Source: Leyella stercorea
GTDB lineage: Bacteria > Bacteroidota > Bacteroidia > Bacteroidales > Bacteroidaceae
DNA length: 64,000 nucleotides
Direction of reading: 5' to 3'
Assembly: GCF_021531655.1 (NCBI RefSeq)
Contig: NZ_JADYUF010000010.1
Span: forward strand, 1-64,000
Both the position numbers and the translations under genes were made by a program. How positions within the stretch are numbered: the stretch's first letter is position 1; each line of letters opens with the position of its first letter. Of the stretch, positions 48,810-59,891 are shown piece after piece. Below the pieces are notes generated by a model. It saw nothing but the letters and a program-made list of their open reading frames with translations. It was not told the origin of the DNA and ran no database searches.

Positions 48810-50018
48810 ATGCCAGAAATCTCAGTACGCGGACTTGAAATGCCCGAATCGCCAATACGCAAATTGGCCCCATTGGCTGCATCTGCCAAAGAGCGCGGTG
48901 TTAAAGTCTACCACCTCAATATCGGCCAACCCGACCTGCCCACACCGCAAGTTGGACTTGATGCCCTGAAGCACATCGACCGCAAAGTCCTGGAGTATTC
49001 GCCTTCGGCAGGATACCTCTCGTATCGCCAGAAACTCACAGGATACTACAAGCGGTTTAACATCAACGTCACCGCCGACGACATCATCATCACGTCGGGA
49101 GGCTCCGAAGCCGTGCTCTTCGCATTCATGTCGTGCCTCAATCCGGGCGACGAAATCATCATCCCCGAACCTGCCTACGCCAACTATATGGCGTTCGCCA
49201 TCTCGGCTGGTGCCAAGATACGCACCATAGCCACTACCATTGAGGAGGGATTCTCGCTGCCTAAGGTGGAGAAGTTTGAGGAACTCATCAACGAGCACAC
49301 ACGTGCCATACTCATCTGCAACCCCAACAACCCTACAGGCTATCTGTACACACGACGCGAGATGAACCAGATACGCGACTTGGTGAAGAAGTACGACCTG
49401 TACCTCTTCTCCGACGAGGTCTACCGCGAATATATCTACACCGGCTCGCCTTACATCTCGGCATGCCATCTGGAGGGCATCGAGCAGAACGTCATACTCA
49501 TCGACTCCGTATCGAAGCGCTATTCGGAGTGCGGCATTCGCATCGGCGCACTCATAACCAAGAACGCTGAGGTGCGCGCTGCCGTAATGAAGCTGTGCCA
49601 GGCACGACTCTCGCCTCCTCTGCTGGGTCAGATTGTAGCCGAGGCTTCGCTCGACGCACCCGAAGACTACTACCGCGACGTGTACGAGGAGTATGTCGAG
49701 CGCCGCAAATGCCTCATCGACGGACTCAACCGCATCCCTGGAGTCTACTCGCCGATACCTATGGGCGCATTCTACACGGTGGCAAAGCTGCCCGTTGACG
49801 ACTCCGAGAAGTTCTGCCGCTGGTGTCTGGAGGAGTTCGACTACGAAGGCGAGACCGTGATGATGGCTCCTGCAGCCGGATTCTACACCACTCCCGGCGT
49901 AGGACGCGACGAGGTGCGCATAGCCTACGTGCTGAAGAAGGAGGATCTGGGACGCGCACTCATCGTGCTGCGCAAGGCTCTGGAGGCTTATCCGGGAAGA
50001 GTTGTTGCTAATGAGTAA
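48810..50018 (+). CDS. Aspartate aminotransferase-like PLP enzyme, mirror copy
   Basis: Identical to 34526-35734 (402 residues, Schiff-base Lys236, Asp202). It follows mirrored upstream repeats and promoter box, so the copy would be expressed in the same way. Confidence 0.87.
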   Translation: MPEISVRGLEMPESPIRKLAPLAASAKERGVKVYHLNIGQPDLPTPQVGLDALKHIDRKVLEYSPSAGYLSYRQKLTGYYKRFNINVTADDIIITSGGSEAVLFAFMSCLNPGDEIIIPEPAYANYMAFAISAGAKIRTIATTIEEGFSLPKVEKFEELINEHTRAILICNPNNPTGYLYTRREMNQIRDLVKKYDLYLFSDEVYREYIYTGSPYISACHLEGIEQNVILIDSVSKRYSECGIRIGALITKNAEVRAAVMKLCQARLSPPLLGQIVAEASLDAPEDYYRDVYEEYVERRKCLIDGLNRIPGVYSPIPMGAFYTVAKLPVDDSEKFCRWCLEEFDYEGETVMMAPAAGFYTTPGVGRDEVRIAYVLKKEDLGRALIVLRKALEAYPGRVVANE

Positions 50019-50020
50019 TG

Positions 50021-50151
50021 TTTAGTGTTTAATTATTAATGTTTGATGTTTAATGAGTAAGGTTTAATGAATAAGACAAACGCTAATTAAACATTAAACA
50101 TTTATACTTAAACACCAACTAAACATTAATCATTAATAATTAAACACTAAA
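50021..50151. repeat. AT-rich stem-loop, mirror copy
   Basis: Mirror of 34393-34523, with the 21-bp perfect inverted ends retained. Confidence 0.8.
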
Positions 50152-50154
50152 GTA

Positions 50155-51408
50155 ATGAACTTTCCTCTTTTTATTGCCCGCCGCATATACTCCGACCATA
50201 TAGGCGACCAACAGAAGGTGTCGAAACCAGCAATACGCATTGCCGTGGCTGGCGTGGCTATCGGACTGGCGGTGATGATAATAAGCGTGTGCGTGGTGCT
50301 GGGATTCAAGCACACCATACGCGATAAAGTAGTAGGGTTCGGAAGCCATATACAAGTGGCCAACTTCTACACCCTGCAGTCGTCAGCCATCGACCAGCCT
50401 ATAGCCATAGGCGACTCGATGATGAACGTACTGAAAAGAACTGACGGCGTGAAGCACGTGCAACGCTTCGCCATGAAGCAAGGCATACTGAAGACCGACA
50501 ACGACTTCCTGGGCGTGATGTTCAAGGGCGTGGGACCAGAATTCGACTCCACCTTCATACACAAGAGTATGGTGGAGGGCAGCATCCCCCACTTCTCCGA
50601 CCAGCAGAGCACCAACCGCATACTCATATCGAAGGATATGGCAAGCAAACTGCGCGTCAAGGCGGGCGACCGGATATTCGCCTACTTCATAGGCGAGGGC
50701 GGAGTGCGCACCCGACGCTTCACAATCAGCGGCGTCTATCAGACCAATCTGGCTCAATACGACAAGACCACGTGCTTCTGCGACCTATACACGGCACGCA
50801 AACTGAACGCTTGGACAGACGATATGGTGACAGGTGCCGAACTGACCGTGAACGACTTCAAGCAACTCGGCACCACCGCCAACGACATCATCAATCGTGT
50901 CAACCGCACACAAGACCAGTATGGCAACACGTTCTCGTCGAAAACCATACGCGAGCTGAGCCCGCAGATATTCTCATGGCTCGACCTTCTCGACCTCAAC
51001 GTGTGGATAATACTCGCCATAATGACTGCCGTGGCTGTGGTGACAATGATAAGCGGACTGCTCATCATCATTCTCGAACGCACCACGATGATTGGAGTGC
51101 TCAAGGCATTGGGCGCACGCAATTCTACAGTAAGGCACACGTTCCTGTGGTTTGCAGCATTCATCATAGGCAAGGGACTGCTCATCGGCGACGCGCTGGC
51201 ACTGGTTCTCATACTGCTACAGAAACTCACCGGATTTGCCAAACTCGACCCTCAGACCTACTATGTCGACGTGGTACCGGTAGAACTGGACTGGACGCTC
51301 ATCGTAGCGCTCAATATAGCCACCATGCTCATAGCACTATTCGTGCTCATAGCACCCAGCTATCTTGTCTCGCACATACATCCTGCAAAATCAATGCGAT
51401 ACGAATAA
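50155..51408 (+). CDS. LolC/LolE-type ABC transporter permease, mirror copy
   Basis: Identical to 33136-34389 (417 residues, four predicted membrane helices and a MacB-core-like periplasmic domain). It is followed by the mirrored terminator at 51418. Confidence 0.82.
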   Translation: MNFPLFIARRIYSDHIGDQQKVSKPAIRIAVAGVAIGLAVMIISVCVVLGFKHTIRDKVVGFGSHIQVANFYTLQSSAIDQPIAIGDSMMNVLKRTDGVKHVQRFAMKQGILKTDNDFLGVMFKGVGPEFDSTFIHKSMVEGSIPHFSDQQSTNRILISKDMASKLRVKAGDRIFAYFIGEGGVRTRRFTISGVYQTNLAQYDKTTCFCDLYTARKLNAWTDDMVTGAELTVNDFKQLGTTANDIINRVNRTQDQYGNTFSSKTIRELSPQIFSWLDLLDLNVWIILAIMTAVAVVTMISGLLIIILERTTMIGVLKALGARNSTVRHTFLWFAAFIIGKGLLIGDALALVLILLQKLTGFAKLDPQTYYVDVVPVELDWTLIVALNIATMLIALFVLIAPSYLVSHIHPAKSMRYE

Positions 51409-51417
51409 ACAAAATAT

Positions 51418-51452
51418 ACGCCTCCTTACTATATAATAAGGTAAGGAGGCGT
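51418..51452. terminator. Bidirectional terminator, mirror copy
   Basis: Mirror of 33092-33126; a perfect 12-bp stem just after the permease stop codon. Confidence 0.75.
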
Positions 51453-51498
51453 TTTTGAATACAATTATTACTATCAAACACCAATTACAGCACAAAAG

Positions 51499-51531
51499 TT
51501 TTGGGAATGTGCAAATAATGACGTACCTTTG
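51499..51531 (+). promoter_or_regulatory. Promoter of the acyl-CoA synthetase pair, mirror copy
   Basis: TTTTG, 20 bases, then TACCTTTG, ending 23 bases before the ATG at 51555. Mirror of 33013-33045. Confidence 0.82.
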
Positions 51532-51554
51532 CACAAAATTTTGAAGATTGTGCA

Positions 51555-53216
51555 ATGGAGCAAATACCAAGTTTTAACCAATATATAGAGGACAGCGTAA
51601 TAAAGTTTTGGGATAAGGACGCATTCACCGACTACAAAGGCGCAACACTGCAATTCCACGATGTAGCACGGAAAATCGAAAAACTCCACATCATGTTCGA
51701 AAACAGCGGTGTGAAGCGCGGCGACAAGATAGCCCTGTGCGGACGCAACAGCAGCCACTGGGCTGTGGCATTCCTCGCCACACTGACATACGGCGCTATT
51801 GCCGTACCGGTGCAAAACGAGTTCACACCCGAACAGATACACAACATAGTCAATCACAGCGAGTCGAAACTCCTGTTTGTAGGCGACGTGGTGTGCACAC
51901 AAGTCAACCCAGACATGATGCCGGCTCTCGAAGGCATCGTATACCTGCCCGACTTCTCCATCGTCATATCACGCAGCGAGCAACTTACGTTTGCACGCGA
52001 ACACCTGAACGAGATATTCGGCAAGCGATATCCGAAATACTTCCGCAAGGAACACATCAGTTACTATAAGGAGCAAAGCCCCGAAGAACTGGCTATGATC
52101 AACTACACCAGCGGCACTACGGGATTCTCAAAGGGCGTAATGCTGCCTTACCGCGCACTGTGGGGCAATATCGACTACGTGTTGAAGTGTCTTGCACCCA
52201 ACGTAAAGCCCGGTTCTAATCTCGTAAGCATTCTGCCAATGGCACACATGTACGGACTGGCAGTAGAATTCCTCTTCGGATTCATCAACGGATGCCACCT
52301 GTACTTCCTCAACCGAATGCCGTCGCCGTCGCTTATAGCCGAAGCATTTGCCGAGGTGAAGCCCCGACTCATCGTGGCTGTGCCACTCGTAATAGAGAAA
52401 ATCATACGTCGCAAGGTGCTGGCAGAGGTGCAGACCAACCGCATGAAGCTACTCTTGAACATGCCCGTTATCAATAAAAAGATAAAGCAGCACATCCGCG
52501 ACCGCATAATGGAGGCCTTCGGAGGCAACGCATTCGAAATAATCGTAGGTGGAGCACCGCTCAATCAGGGCATCGAGGAATTCCTCAACAGCGTGGGAGT
52601 GCCCGTCACCATCGGCTACGGCACCACCGAGACCGCACCGCTCATCACCTTTGCCAACTACGACAAATACAAAATAGCGTCGTGCGGACCAGTTGTTGAC
52701 CACATGGAGGCGAAGGTTGTAAGCCCGGATCCAGCCAACGTGCCTGGCGAACTCATCGCCAAGGGCATGAACGTGATGCTCGGCTACTACAAAAACGAGG
52801 AAGCCACAAACGCAGTTATTGACAAAGACGGATGGTTTCACACCGGAGATCTCGCCACAATGGAACCAAGCGGACACATATATATCAAAGGACGTATCAA
52901 GAACATGCTCCTCGGAGCCAACGGACAGAACGTCTATCCGGAGGAAATCGAGGACAAGCTCAATAATATGCCGCTCGTCGGCGAAAGCATAATAATACAG
53001 CGCGACACCAAACTCGTTGCTCTCGTACATCCGGAATTGGAAGACAAGGAAGCAATGGATTTCGACGACGACGACATAAAGGGAATAATGGACGAAAACC
53101 TTAAGACCCTCAACAACCAGCTGCCGCCTTTCTGCAAGATAGCGGCAATAGAAATACAGAAAGAGGAATTCCAGAAAACTGCCAAAAAGAGCATCAAGCG
53201 ATACCTCTACAAATAA
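51555..53216 (+). CDS. Long-chain acyl-CoA synthetase-like ligase B, mirror copy
   Basis: Identical to 31328-32989 (553 residues) with all ANL motifs (INYTSGTTGFSKG, WFHTGDLA, terminal KKSIKRYLYK) intact. Confidence 0.87.
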   Translation: MEQIPSFNQYIEDSVIKFWDKDAFTDYKGATLQFHDVARKIEKLHIMFENSGVKRGDKIALCGRNSSHWAVAFLATLTYGAIAVPVQNEFTPEQIHNIVNHSESKLLFVGDVVCTQVNPDMMPALEGIVYLPDFSIVISRSEQLTFAREHLNEIFGKRYPKYFRKEHISYYKEQSPEELAMINYTSGTTGFSKGVMLPYRALWGNIDYVLKCLAPNVKPGSNLVSILPMAHMYGLAVEFLFGFINGCHLYFLNRMPSPSLIAEAFAEVKPRLIVAVPLVIEKIIRRKVLAEVQTNRMKLLLNMPVINKKIKQHIRDRIMEAFGGNAFEIIVGGAPLNQGIEEFLNSVGVPVTIGYGTTETAPLITFANYDKYKIASCGPVVDHMEAKVVSPDPANVPGELIAKGMNVMLGYYKNEEATNAVIDKDGWFHTGDLATMEPSGHIYIKGRIKNMLLGANGQNVYPEEIEDKLNNMPLVGESIIIQRDTKLVALVHPELEDKEAMDFDDDDIKGIMDENLKTLNNQLPPFCKIAAIEIQKEEFQKTAKKSIKRYLYK

Positions 53217-53252
53217 ATCCTAAAACACCTCACAATGATAAACAAACAAAAA

Positions 53253-54911
53253 ATGGAAATACCGAGTTTTAACGCTCTTATCGAACAGAGCATCATTACC
53301 AATTGGGACAAGGATGCCCTGACCGACTTTAAGGGGGCCACTCTGCAATATCACGACGTGGCACGCAAAATAGAGAAACTGCACATCATGTTCGAAAGCA
53401 GTGGTGTAGTTAAAGGCGACAAGATCGCTTTATGCGGACGTAACAGTTCAAACTGGGCTGTTGCATTCCTTGCTACACTCACCTACGGAGCCGTTGCAGT
53501 ACCTATATTGCACGAATTTACTGCTGACCAGATTCACAACATCGTCAATCACAGCGAAGCCAAGCTGCTCTTCGTAGGCGACTATGTGGCTACAATCATC
53601 GACCAGACAAAGATGCCCGACCTCGAAGGCATCATCTACATACCCGACTACTCGCTCGTAGTGTCGCGCACCGACAAACTCACCTATGCACGCGAACACC
53701 TCAACGAGATGTTCGGAAAGAAATATCCTAAGTATTTCCGCAAGGAACACGTACACTACTACAAGGAGCAGAGTCCTGACGAGCTGGCTCTCATCAACTA
53801 CACCAGTGGAACCACCGGCTTCTCGAAGGGCGTTATGATTCCATATCGTGCTTTGTGGAGCAACTACGACTTCGCTATCTCGGTTTTGGGCAAGATTATC
53901 AAGAAGGGGGACAACATCATCAGCATCCTGCCTATGGCACACATGTACGGCATGGCATTTGAGTTCTTATTTGAATTCTTGTTCGGATGCCACGTGTTCT
54001 ACCTCACACGCATACCGTCGCCAGCCATCATCGCAGCCGCATTTGCCGAGGTGAAGCCTGCTATCATCATCGCTGTGCCTCTCATTATCGAGAAGATCAT
54101 CCGCAAGAAGGTATTCCCCAAGATACAGAACAACCGCATGCGCATCCTGCTGAACATGCCTATCGTGAGCAAGAAGGTGAACGAGAAGATAAAGGAGCAG
54201 GTTGTCAAGGCATTCGGTGGCAACTTCTACGAAATCATTGTAGGCGGTGCAGCCTTCAATCAGGAAGTAGAGCAGTTCCTCAAGCGCATCGGATTCCCCT
54301 ACACCGTAGGCTACGGCGCTACTGAGTGTGCCCCTATAATCTGCTATGCCGACCACAACGACTTTGTACAAGGTTCATGCGGCAAGCCAGTAGTACACAT
54401 GGAGGTGAAGATTGACAGTCCTGATCCAGCCAATGTACCCGGAGAAATCCTGGCACGCGGACTCAACGTCATGCTGGGCTACTACAAAAACGAGGAAGCA
54501 ACAGCCTCAACTCTCGATGCAGAGGGATGGTATCACACCGGCGACCTCGGACTTATGGACGCTGACGGCAACGTATTCATCAAGGGACGTTCGAAGAATA
54601 TGCTGCTCGGAGCTTCGGGTCAGAACATATATCCGGAGGAAATCGAGGACAAACTCAACTCATTGGCTATGGTGAACGAGTCGGTTGTAGTGCAGCGCGG
54701 CGAGAAACTCGTCGGTCTTGTATATCCCGACTTCGACGAAGCCGACACTATGCGCCTCAACGATGCCGATCTTGAGAAGATAATGGAGCAGAACCGTCAG
54801 GAACTCAACGCCGTACAACCACCCTACTGCCGTCTGTCGGCAATAGAGATTGTGAAGGAAGAGTTTGAGAAGACACCTAAGAAGAGTATCAAGCGATATC
54901 TCTACAAATAA
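53253..54911 (+). CDS. Long-chain acyl-CoA synthetase-like ligase A, mirror copy
   Basis: Identical to 29633-31291. The alternative upstream ATG is at 53235. It lies directly after ligase B, as in the left arm. Confidence 0.87.
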   Translation: MEIPSFNALIEQSIITNWDKDALTDFKGATLQYHDVARKIEKLHIMFESSGVVKGDKIALCGRNSSNWAVAFLATLTYGAVAVPILHEFTADQIHNIVNHSEAKLLFVGDYVATIIDQTKMPDLEGIIYIPDYSLVVSRTDKLTYAREHLNEMFGKKYPKYFRKEHVHYYKEQSPDELALINYTSGTTGFSKGVMIPYRALWSNYDFAISVLGKIIKKGDNIISILPMAHMYGMAFEFLFEFLFGCHVFYLTRIPSPAIIAAAFAEVKPAIIIAVPLIIEKIIRKKVFPKIQNNRMRILLNMPIVSKKVNEKIKEQVVKAFGGNFYEIIVGGAAFNQEVEQFLKRIGFPYTVGYGATECAPIICYADHNDFVQGSCGKPVVHMEVKIDSPDPANVPGEILARGLNVMLGYYKNEEATASTLDAEGWYHTGDLGLMDADGNVFIKGRSKNMLLGASGQNIYPEEIEDKLNSLAMVNESVVVQRGEKLVGLVYPDFDEADTMRLNDADLEKIMEQNRQELNAVQPPYCRLSAIEIVKEEFEKTPKKSIKRYLYK

Positions 54912-54936
54912 AGCAAACTCCTACAAACAAGGATAT

Positions 54937-54998
54937 AACAGCAAAAACAACATTGATATGCATCATCATTTATGTATAACAATGTTGTTTTTGCTGTT
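54937..54998. terminator. 19-bp perfect stem-loop, mirror copy
   Basis: Mirror of 29546-29607, 26 bases after the synthetase stop codon. Confidence 0.6.
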
Positions 54999-55172
54999 TT
55001 TTGTTTCTTCCGTTTTTACTTTCTACATTTTTTTGTTTCTATATAATTAAACCACAAAGCCATACAAACGTCATAAAAAACGTAAATTGGCATTTGCCTT
55101 TTTATTGACAAGAAAACAAAGAATACATAAATAAGAAAATAACAAATACACAAACAAGAAAATAACAACAGA

Positions 55173-58121
55173 ATGAAAAAGATCGTCTTCTTGCTCCTAC
55201 TTATGCTCTGCGCATTGGGAGCGGCAGCCCAAGACCGCAAAATCACGGGTACGCTGACCGACAAAGACACTCACGAGCGTATGGAGCAGGCAGCCGTACA
55301 ACTGCTGCGTCAGGACAGTTCGTATGTCAAAGGCAGCGTGACCGATGCCAATGGAGCATTCAGCATCACCGCTCCAAACAACGGAAAGTACATACTGAAG
55401 TTCTCCAACGTGGGATACAAGACCCTCTACCGCAACGTGAATGTAAGCAACGACAACAACGTGAACGTTGGAAACATCGTATTCGCATCGTCGGCTATAG
55501 CCCTGAAGGGAACCACCGTGACAGCCAATGCTGCCAAGGTGACGCTCAAGAAGGACACCTTCATATACAATGCTACTGCTTTCCGCACTCCAGAAGGTTC
55601 TACCATTGAGGAACTGGTGAAGCGTCTGCCGGGTGCGCAAGTGGGCGACGACGGCAAGATTACCATCAACGGCAAGGAGGTGAAGAAGATTAAGGTGGAC
55701 GGAAAGGAATTCATGGTGGGCGACACCAAGACTGCCATGAAGAACCTGCCTACCAACATCGTAAACCGTATCAAGGCTTACGATGAGAAGAGCGACCTCT
55801 CACGTGTCACCGGCATTGACGACGGAAACGAGCAGACCGTGCTCGACTTCGGACTGAAACCGGGCATGAACAAGGGTATGTTCTCCAACGCCGACCTTGC
55901 ATACGGAACACACGACCGATTTGCCGAACGCCTTATGGGTGCCTACTTCAACTCGAAGATACGCGTAATGGGATTCGGCTCGCTCAACAATACCAACGAC
56001 ATGGGATTCGGACGCGGCTCGTTCGGAGGCGGACGCAACGGTCTGAACACATCAAAGATGGTGGGCACCAACTTCAACTACGACAATGGCAAGACATTTT
56101 CGTGGGACGGTTCGGTGAGATGGAATCATAGTAACGGCAACACACAGTCGAAGTCGTCATCCGAGAACTTCGTGAGTTCGTCGAAATCGTTTGCCAATTC
56201 GCTCAACAAACAGTTCACACGCAGCAACTCATGGAATGCCCAGATGCGATTCGAGTGGAAACCCGACACGATGACCAACATCATGTTCCGCCCGTCGATG
56301 AGCCTGTCGTCAAGCGACGGACGCTCGGCTTCCACCTCTGCACAGTTCAACGACGACCCCTACTCGTACACCGACGACCCGCTGTCGGACAAAGGCATCA
56401 GCACAATGGCAGAAGCCGACAAGATGGTGAACACCTCGAAGTCAAACTCGATAAGCTACAGCGACAGCAAACAGTTTGGCGGAATGCTGCAATTAAACCG
56501 CAAGCTTGGCAACCGCGGACGCAACGTCACACTGCGCGGCGACTTCAACTATAAGGACGGCGACAGCAAATCGTTATCCACCAACAACGTCCATCTGTAT
56601 CAGATAAAGATGAAGGACAATCCTCTCGCCGACTCTACCTACCAGACAAACCGCTACAACGTGACGCCGACCAAGACGTACAGCTACAGCGTACAGACTA
56701 CATACAGCGAGCCGTTGTGGAAGGCTACGTTCCTGCAGATGAGCTATCAGTTCAAGTATTCGTACAGCAAGAGCGACCGTGCCACATACAATTTCTCCAA
56801 TCTGGGCGAAGACTTCTTCGGCACTCTCACTCCGCAATACCGCCAATGGGACAGCTATCTCAGTCTGCTCGACAAGCCCTACACCGAATATGAGGACAAG
56901 TCGCTGAGCCGCTACTCTGAATATAAGAACTATACGCACGACATCGACCTGATGTTCCGCATGCTCCGACAGAAGTATCAGCTCAACTTCGGTGTGAAAG
57001 TACAGCCGCAGACATCCAAGTTCATACAGGACTATCAGGGCAAATACGTCGACACCGTGCGCACCGTGACCAACATCACGCCGACACTCGACTTACGCTA
57101 CCGCTTCTCGAAGGTGAGCCAGCTGCGCATCAACTATCGAGGCTCAACGTCGCAACCCTCAATGACCGACCTGCTCGACATCACCGACGACAGCGATCCG
57201 CTCAACATCAGCAAGGGTAATCCCGGATTGAAGCCATCGTTCACCAACAATCTGCGCGCCGAATACAACAACTACATCGAGAAACACCAGATGTCGATAA
57301 TGACAAGCGTCAACTACTCCAACACGCGCAACTCCATCGGCTACAAGGTGACGTACGACGAGAAGACCGGCGGACGCATAAGCCGACCAGAGAACATCAA
57401 CGGCAACTGGAACGCTTCGGGCATGTTCATATTCAATATGGCCATCGACACCACGGGCTACTGGAACATCAACACATTCACCAACGTCGACTACCAGAAC
57501 CGTGTGGGCTATCTGTCGCTCAACCGCAACGCCGACTCGCAGCGCAACGTGACAAAGTCGACAAGCGTAAGCGAACGCCTCGCTATGAGCTTCCGCAACT
57601 CATGGCTTGAGGTAGAGCTTGACGGCTCGATGGACTATATGCACGCCCGCAACAACCTGCAGCCGCAGAGCAATCTCGACACATGGCAGTTTGCCTACGG
57701 CGGAACCATCAACCTCACCGCACCGTGGGGTACAAGCCTATCGACCGACATACACCAGAACTCACGCCGAGGCTATTCCGACAAGTCGATGAACACCAAC
57801 GAGCTGATTTGGAACGCACAGCTGTCGCAAGGTTTTATGCGCGGACGTGCATTGACAATATCACTCCAGTTCTACGACATACTCAAGAATCAGAGCAACT
57901 TCTCGCGTACTGTGTCGGCAACAAGCCGCAGCGACGTAGAGTACAACTCCATCAACAGCTACGCAATGCTGCACGTCATCTACCGACTCAATCTCTTCGG
58001 AGGCAAGCAAGCACGACGCGGCGGACAATACGGACCAAGCAACCGCCGACCAGGATATGGACGCCCACCAATGGGTGGCGGACGCATGCCGATGATGCGC
58101 ATGGGCAGACCGATGATGTAA
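55173..58121 (+). CDS. Outer membrane beta-barrel protein (TonB-receptor-like), mirror copy
   Basis: Identical to 26423-29371 (982 residues), including the Gly/Arg/Met-rich 40-residue tail. Confidence 0.85.
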   Translation: MKKIVFLLLLMLCALGAAAQDRKITGTLTDKDTHERMEQAAVQLLRQDSSYVKGSVTDANGAFSITAPNNGKYILKFSNVGYKTLYRNVNVSNDNNVNVGNIVFASSAIALKGTTVTANAAKVTLKKDTFIYNATAFRTPEGSTIEELVKRLPGAQVGDDGKITINGKEVKKIKVDGKEFMVGDTKTAMKNLPTNIVNRIKAYDEKSDLSRVTGIDDGNEQTVLDFGLKPGMNKGMFSNADLAYGTHDRFAERLMGAYFNSKIRVMGFGSLNNTNDMGFGRGSFGGGRNGLNTSKMVGTNFNYDNGKTFSWDGSVRWNHSNGNTQSKSSSENFVSSSKSFANSLNKQFTRSNSWNAQMRFEWKPDTMTNIMFRPSMSLSSSDGRSASTSAQFNDDPYSYTDDPLSDKGISTMAEADKMVNTSKSNSISYSDSKQFGGMLQLNRKLGNRGRNVTLRGDFNYKDGDSKSLSTNNVHLYQIKMKDNPLADSTYQTNRYNVTPTKTYSYSVQTTYSEPLWKATFLQMSYQFKYSYSKSDRATYNFSNLGEDFFGTLTPQYRQWDSYLSLLDKPYTEYEDKSLSRYSEYKNYTHDIDLMFRMLRQKYQLNFGVKVQPQTSKFIQDYQGKYVDTVRTVTNITPTLDLRYRFSKVSQLRINYRGSTSQPSMTDLLDITDDSDPLNISKGNPGLKPSFTNNLRAEYNNYIEKHQMSIMTSVNYSNTRNSIGYKVTYDEKTGGRISRPENINGNWNASGMFIFNMAIDTTGYWNINTFTNVDYQNRVGYLSLNRNADSQRNVTKSTSVSERLAMSFRNSWLEVELDGSMDYMHARNNLQPQSNLDTWQFAYGGTINLTAPWGTSLSTDIHQNSRRGYSDKSMNTNELIWNAQLSQGFMRGRALTISLQFYDILKNQSNFSRTVSATSRSDVEYNSINSYAMLHVIYRLNLFGGKQARRGGQYGPSNRRPGYGRPPMGGGRMPMMRMGRPMM

Positions 58122-58155
58122 TAACAACCAATTTCACCAAGAGATTCCAACCCTC

Positions 58156-58262
58156 TCGAAAAGGAGTCCTTTTGAGTTGCAAAAGGAGCCCTTTTGACAG
58201 GCAAAAGGAGTCCTTTTGGATAGTAAAAGTAGTCCTTTTGCAAGTCAAAAGGGCTACTTTTT
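58156..58262. repeat. Five-unit 22-bp array, mirror copy of the second locus
   Basis: Mirror of 26282-26388, lying between the barrel protein stop and the aroB start. Confidence 0.9.
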
Positions 58263-58364
58263 TTTATACCCCATTATATTTGATGATGATATGAGTGCAA
58301 TTTGCGGATTTTTAGTTAAATTTGTAGGTGAATAAACAGCATAAGAATAAACACGTTGAGCCTT

Positions 58365-59414
58365 ATGAAACAGAAAGTAGTAATTTCGGGAAACCTCGAG
58401 CGCGACCTTGTAAACGCCATATCAGAATGTGAGCACGACCGCATTTTCGTACTCACCGACGAAACAACACAACAATTGTGCTGGCCCAAAATCAAGAACT
58501 TCAAAGCACTCAAAAACAGCACCCCAATAATCATCAAAGCCACCGACACTCACAAAAACCTCGACACACTCTCGCAGGTGTGGCAGGCGCTGAGCAACGG
58601 CGGAGCCACACGCCACTCGCTGATGATAAATCTCGGCGGCGGAATGGTGACCGACCTCGGAGGCTTTGCGGCAAGCACATTCAAGCGAGGCATCGACTTC
58701 ATCAACATACCCACAACGCTCCTGGCAATGGTCGACGCTTCAGTGGGAGGCAAGACAGGCATCAACTTCGGCGGACTGAAGAACGAAATCGGCGTGTTCT
58801 CCGACAGCCGCTTCGTCATCATCAACACACAATTCCTTGACACACTCGACCACGACAACATCTGCTCGGGCTATGCCGAGATGCTCAAGCACGGACTCAT
58901 CTCCGACGAACACACATGGGCAGAACTGGTGACATTCGATCTTGACACACCCGACCTCAGCCAGCTGCAACACATGGTGGCAGAATCCATCAAGGTGAAA
59001 GAGCGCATCGTCGAAGCCGACCCACACGAGCACGGCATACGCAAGGCACTGAACCTGGGCCATACTATGGGACATGCCTTCGAATCGTTTGCCATGCGAC
59101 GCGGCACACCGATACTGCACGGATACGCAGTGGCGTACGGACTCATCAGCGAACTGTATATGAGCGCACGCAAGACGGCTTTCCCCACCGACCGCATGCA
59201 CCAGACCGTACGCTTCATACGCGAAAACTACGGCACATTCAACATCACATGCGACGACTACCCGACACTCATCGAACTGATGCGCCACGACAAGAAGAAC
59301 ACGTCGGGCATCATCAACTTCACACTTCTGGGCAATGTCGGCGACATACGCATCAACCAGACTGCTAACGAAGAAGAAATAAAGGAGGCTCTCGACTTCT
59401 TCCGCGAAGGATAG
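58365..59414 (+). CDS. aroB: 3-Dehydroquinate synthase, mirror copy
   Basis: Identical to 25130-26179 (349 residues; zinc ligand candidates E162, H223, H242). The candidate -7 box TAAATTTG is mirrored at 58317-58324. Confidence 0.93.
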   Translation: MKQKVVISGNLERDLVNAISECEHDRIFVLTDETTQQLCWPKIKNFKALKNSTPIIIKATDTHKNLDTLSQVWQALSNGGATRHSLMINLGGGMVTDLGGFAASTFKRGIDFINIPTTLLAMVDASVGGKTGINFGGLKNEIGVFSDSRFVIINTQFLDTLDHDNICSGYAEMLKHGLISDEHTWAELVTFDLDTPDLSQLQHMVAESIKVKERIVEADPHEHGIRKALNLGHTMGHAFESFAMRRGTPILHGYAVAYGLISELYMSARKTAFPTDRMHQTVRFIRENYGTFNITCDDYPTLIELMRHDKKNTSGIINFTLLGNVGDIRINQTANEEEIKEALDFFREG

Positions 59415-59438
59415 AGCATCAATTATAAAAAACAAGAT

Positions 59439-59873
59439 ATGGACATAGAAAGAATTAAAGAGATACGACTGAAACAAGACGGACTGTCGAACACGCTCGG
59501 CATGGAGTTTCTGTCGACACCCGACCCCGACACCTGTCAGGCACGAATGAAGGTTGACAGCCGCAACCGTCAGGTATTCGGATTTCTCAGCGGTGGCGCC
59601 ACACTGGCGCTAGCAGAGAATCTGGCAGGTGTAGGCTCAATGACTTTGTGCCCCAACAACATCTGCGTGGGCATCAACGTCAGCGGAAGCCACGTCAAGG
59701 CGGTGCGCGAAGGCGACACCGTCACAGCCACAGCACGCATACTGCACAAGGGGAAAACCCTGCACCAGTGGCACATCGAAATATGTAACGGAGCCGGCGA
59801 ACTCATATCGTCGGTAGAGATCACCAACTTTGTAATGAAAGGCAAGGATGTGGGCAAGCCCCAAAAAGAATAG
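59439..59873 (+). CDS. menI: Hotdog-fold thioesterase, probable DHNA-CoA thioesterase, mirror copy
   Basis: Identical to 24671-25105 (144 residues, Glu60, with SGG in place of HGG). Confidence 0.74.
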   Translation: MDIERIKEIRLKQDGLSNTLGMEFLSTPDPDTCQARMKVDSRNRQVFGFLSGGATLALAENLAGVGSMTLCPNNICVGINVSGSHVKAVREGDTVTATARILHKGKTLHQWHIEICNGAGELISSVEITNFVMKGKDVGKPQKE

Positions 59874-59891
59874 CACCCACAATAAGACAAT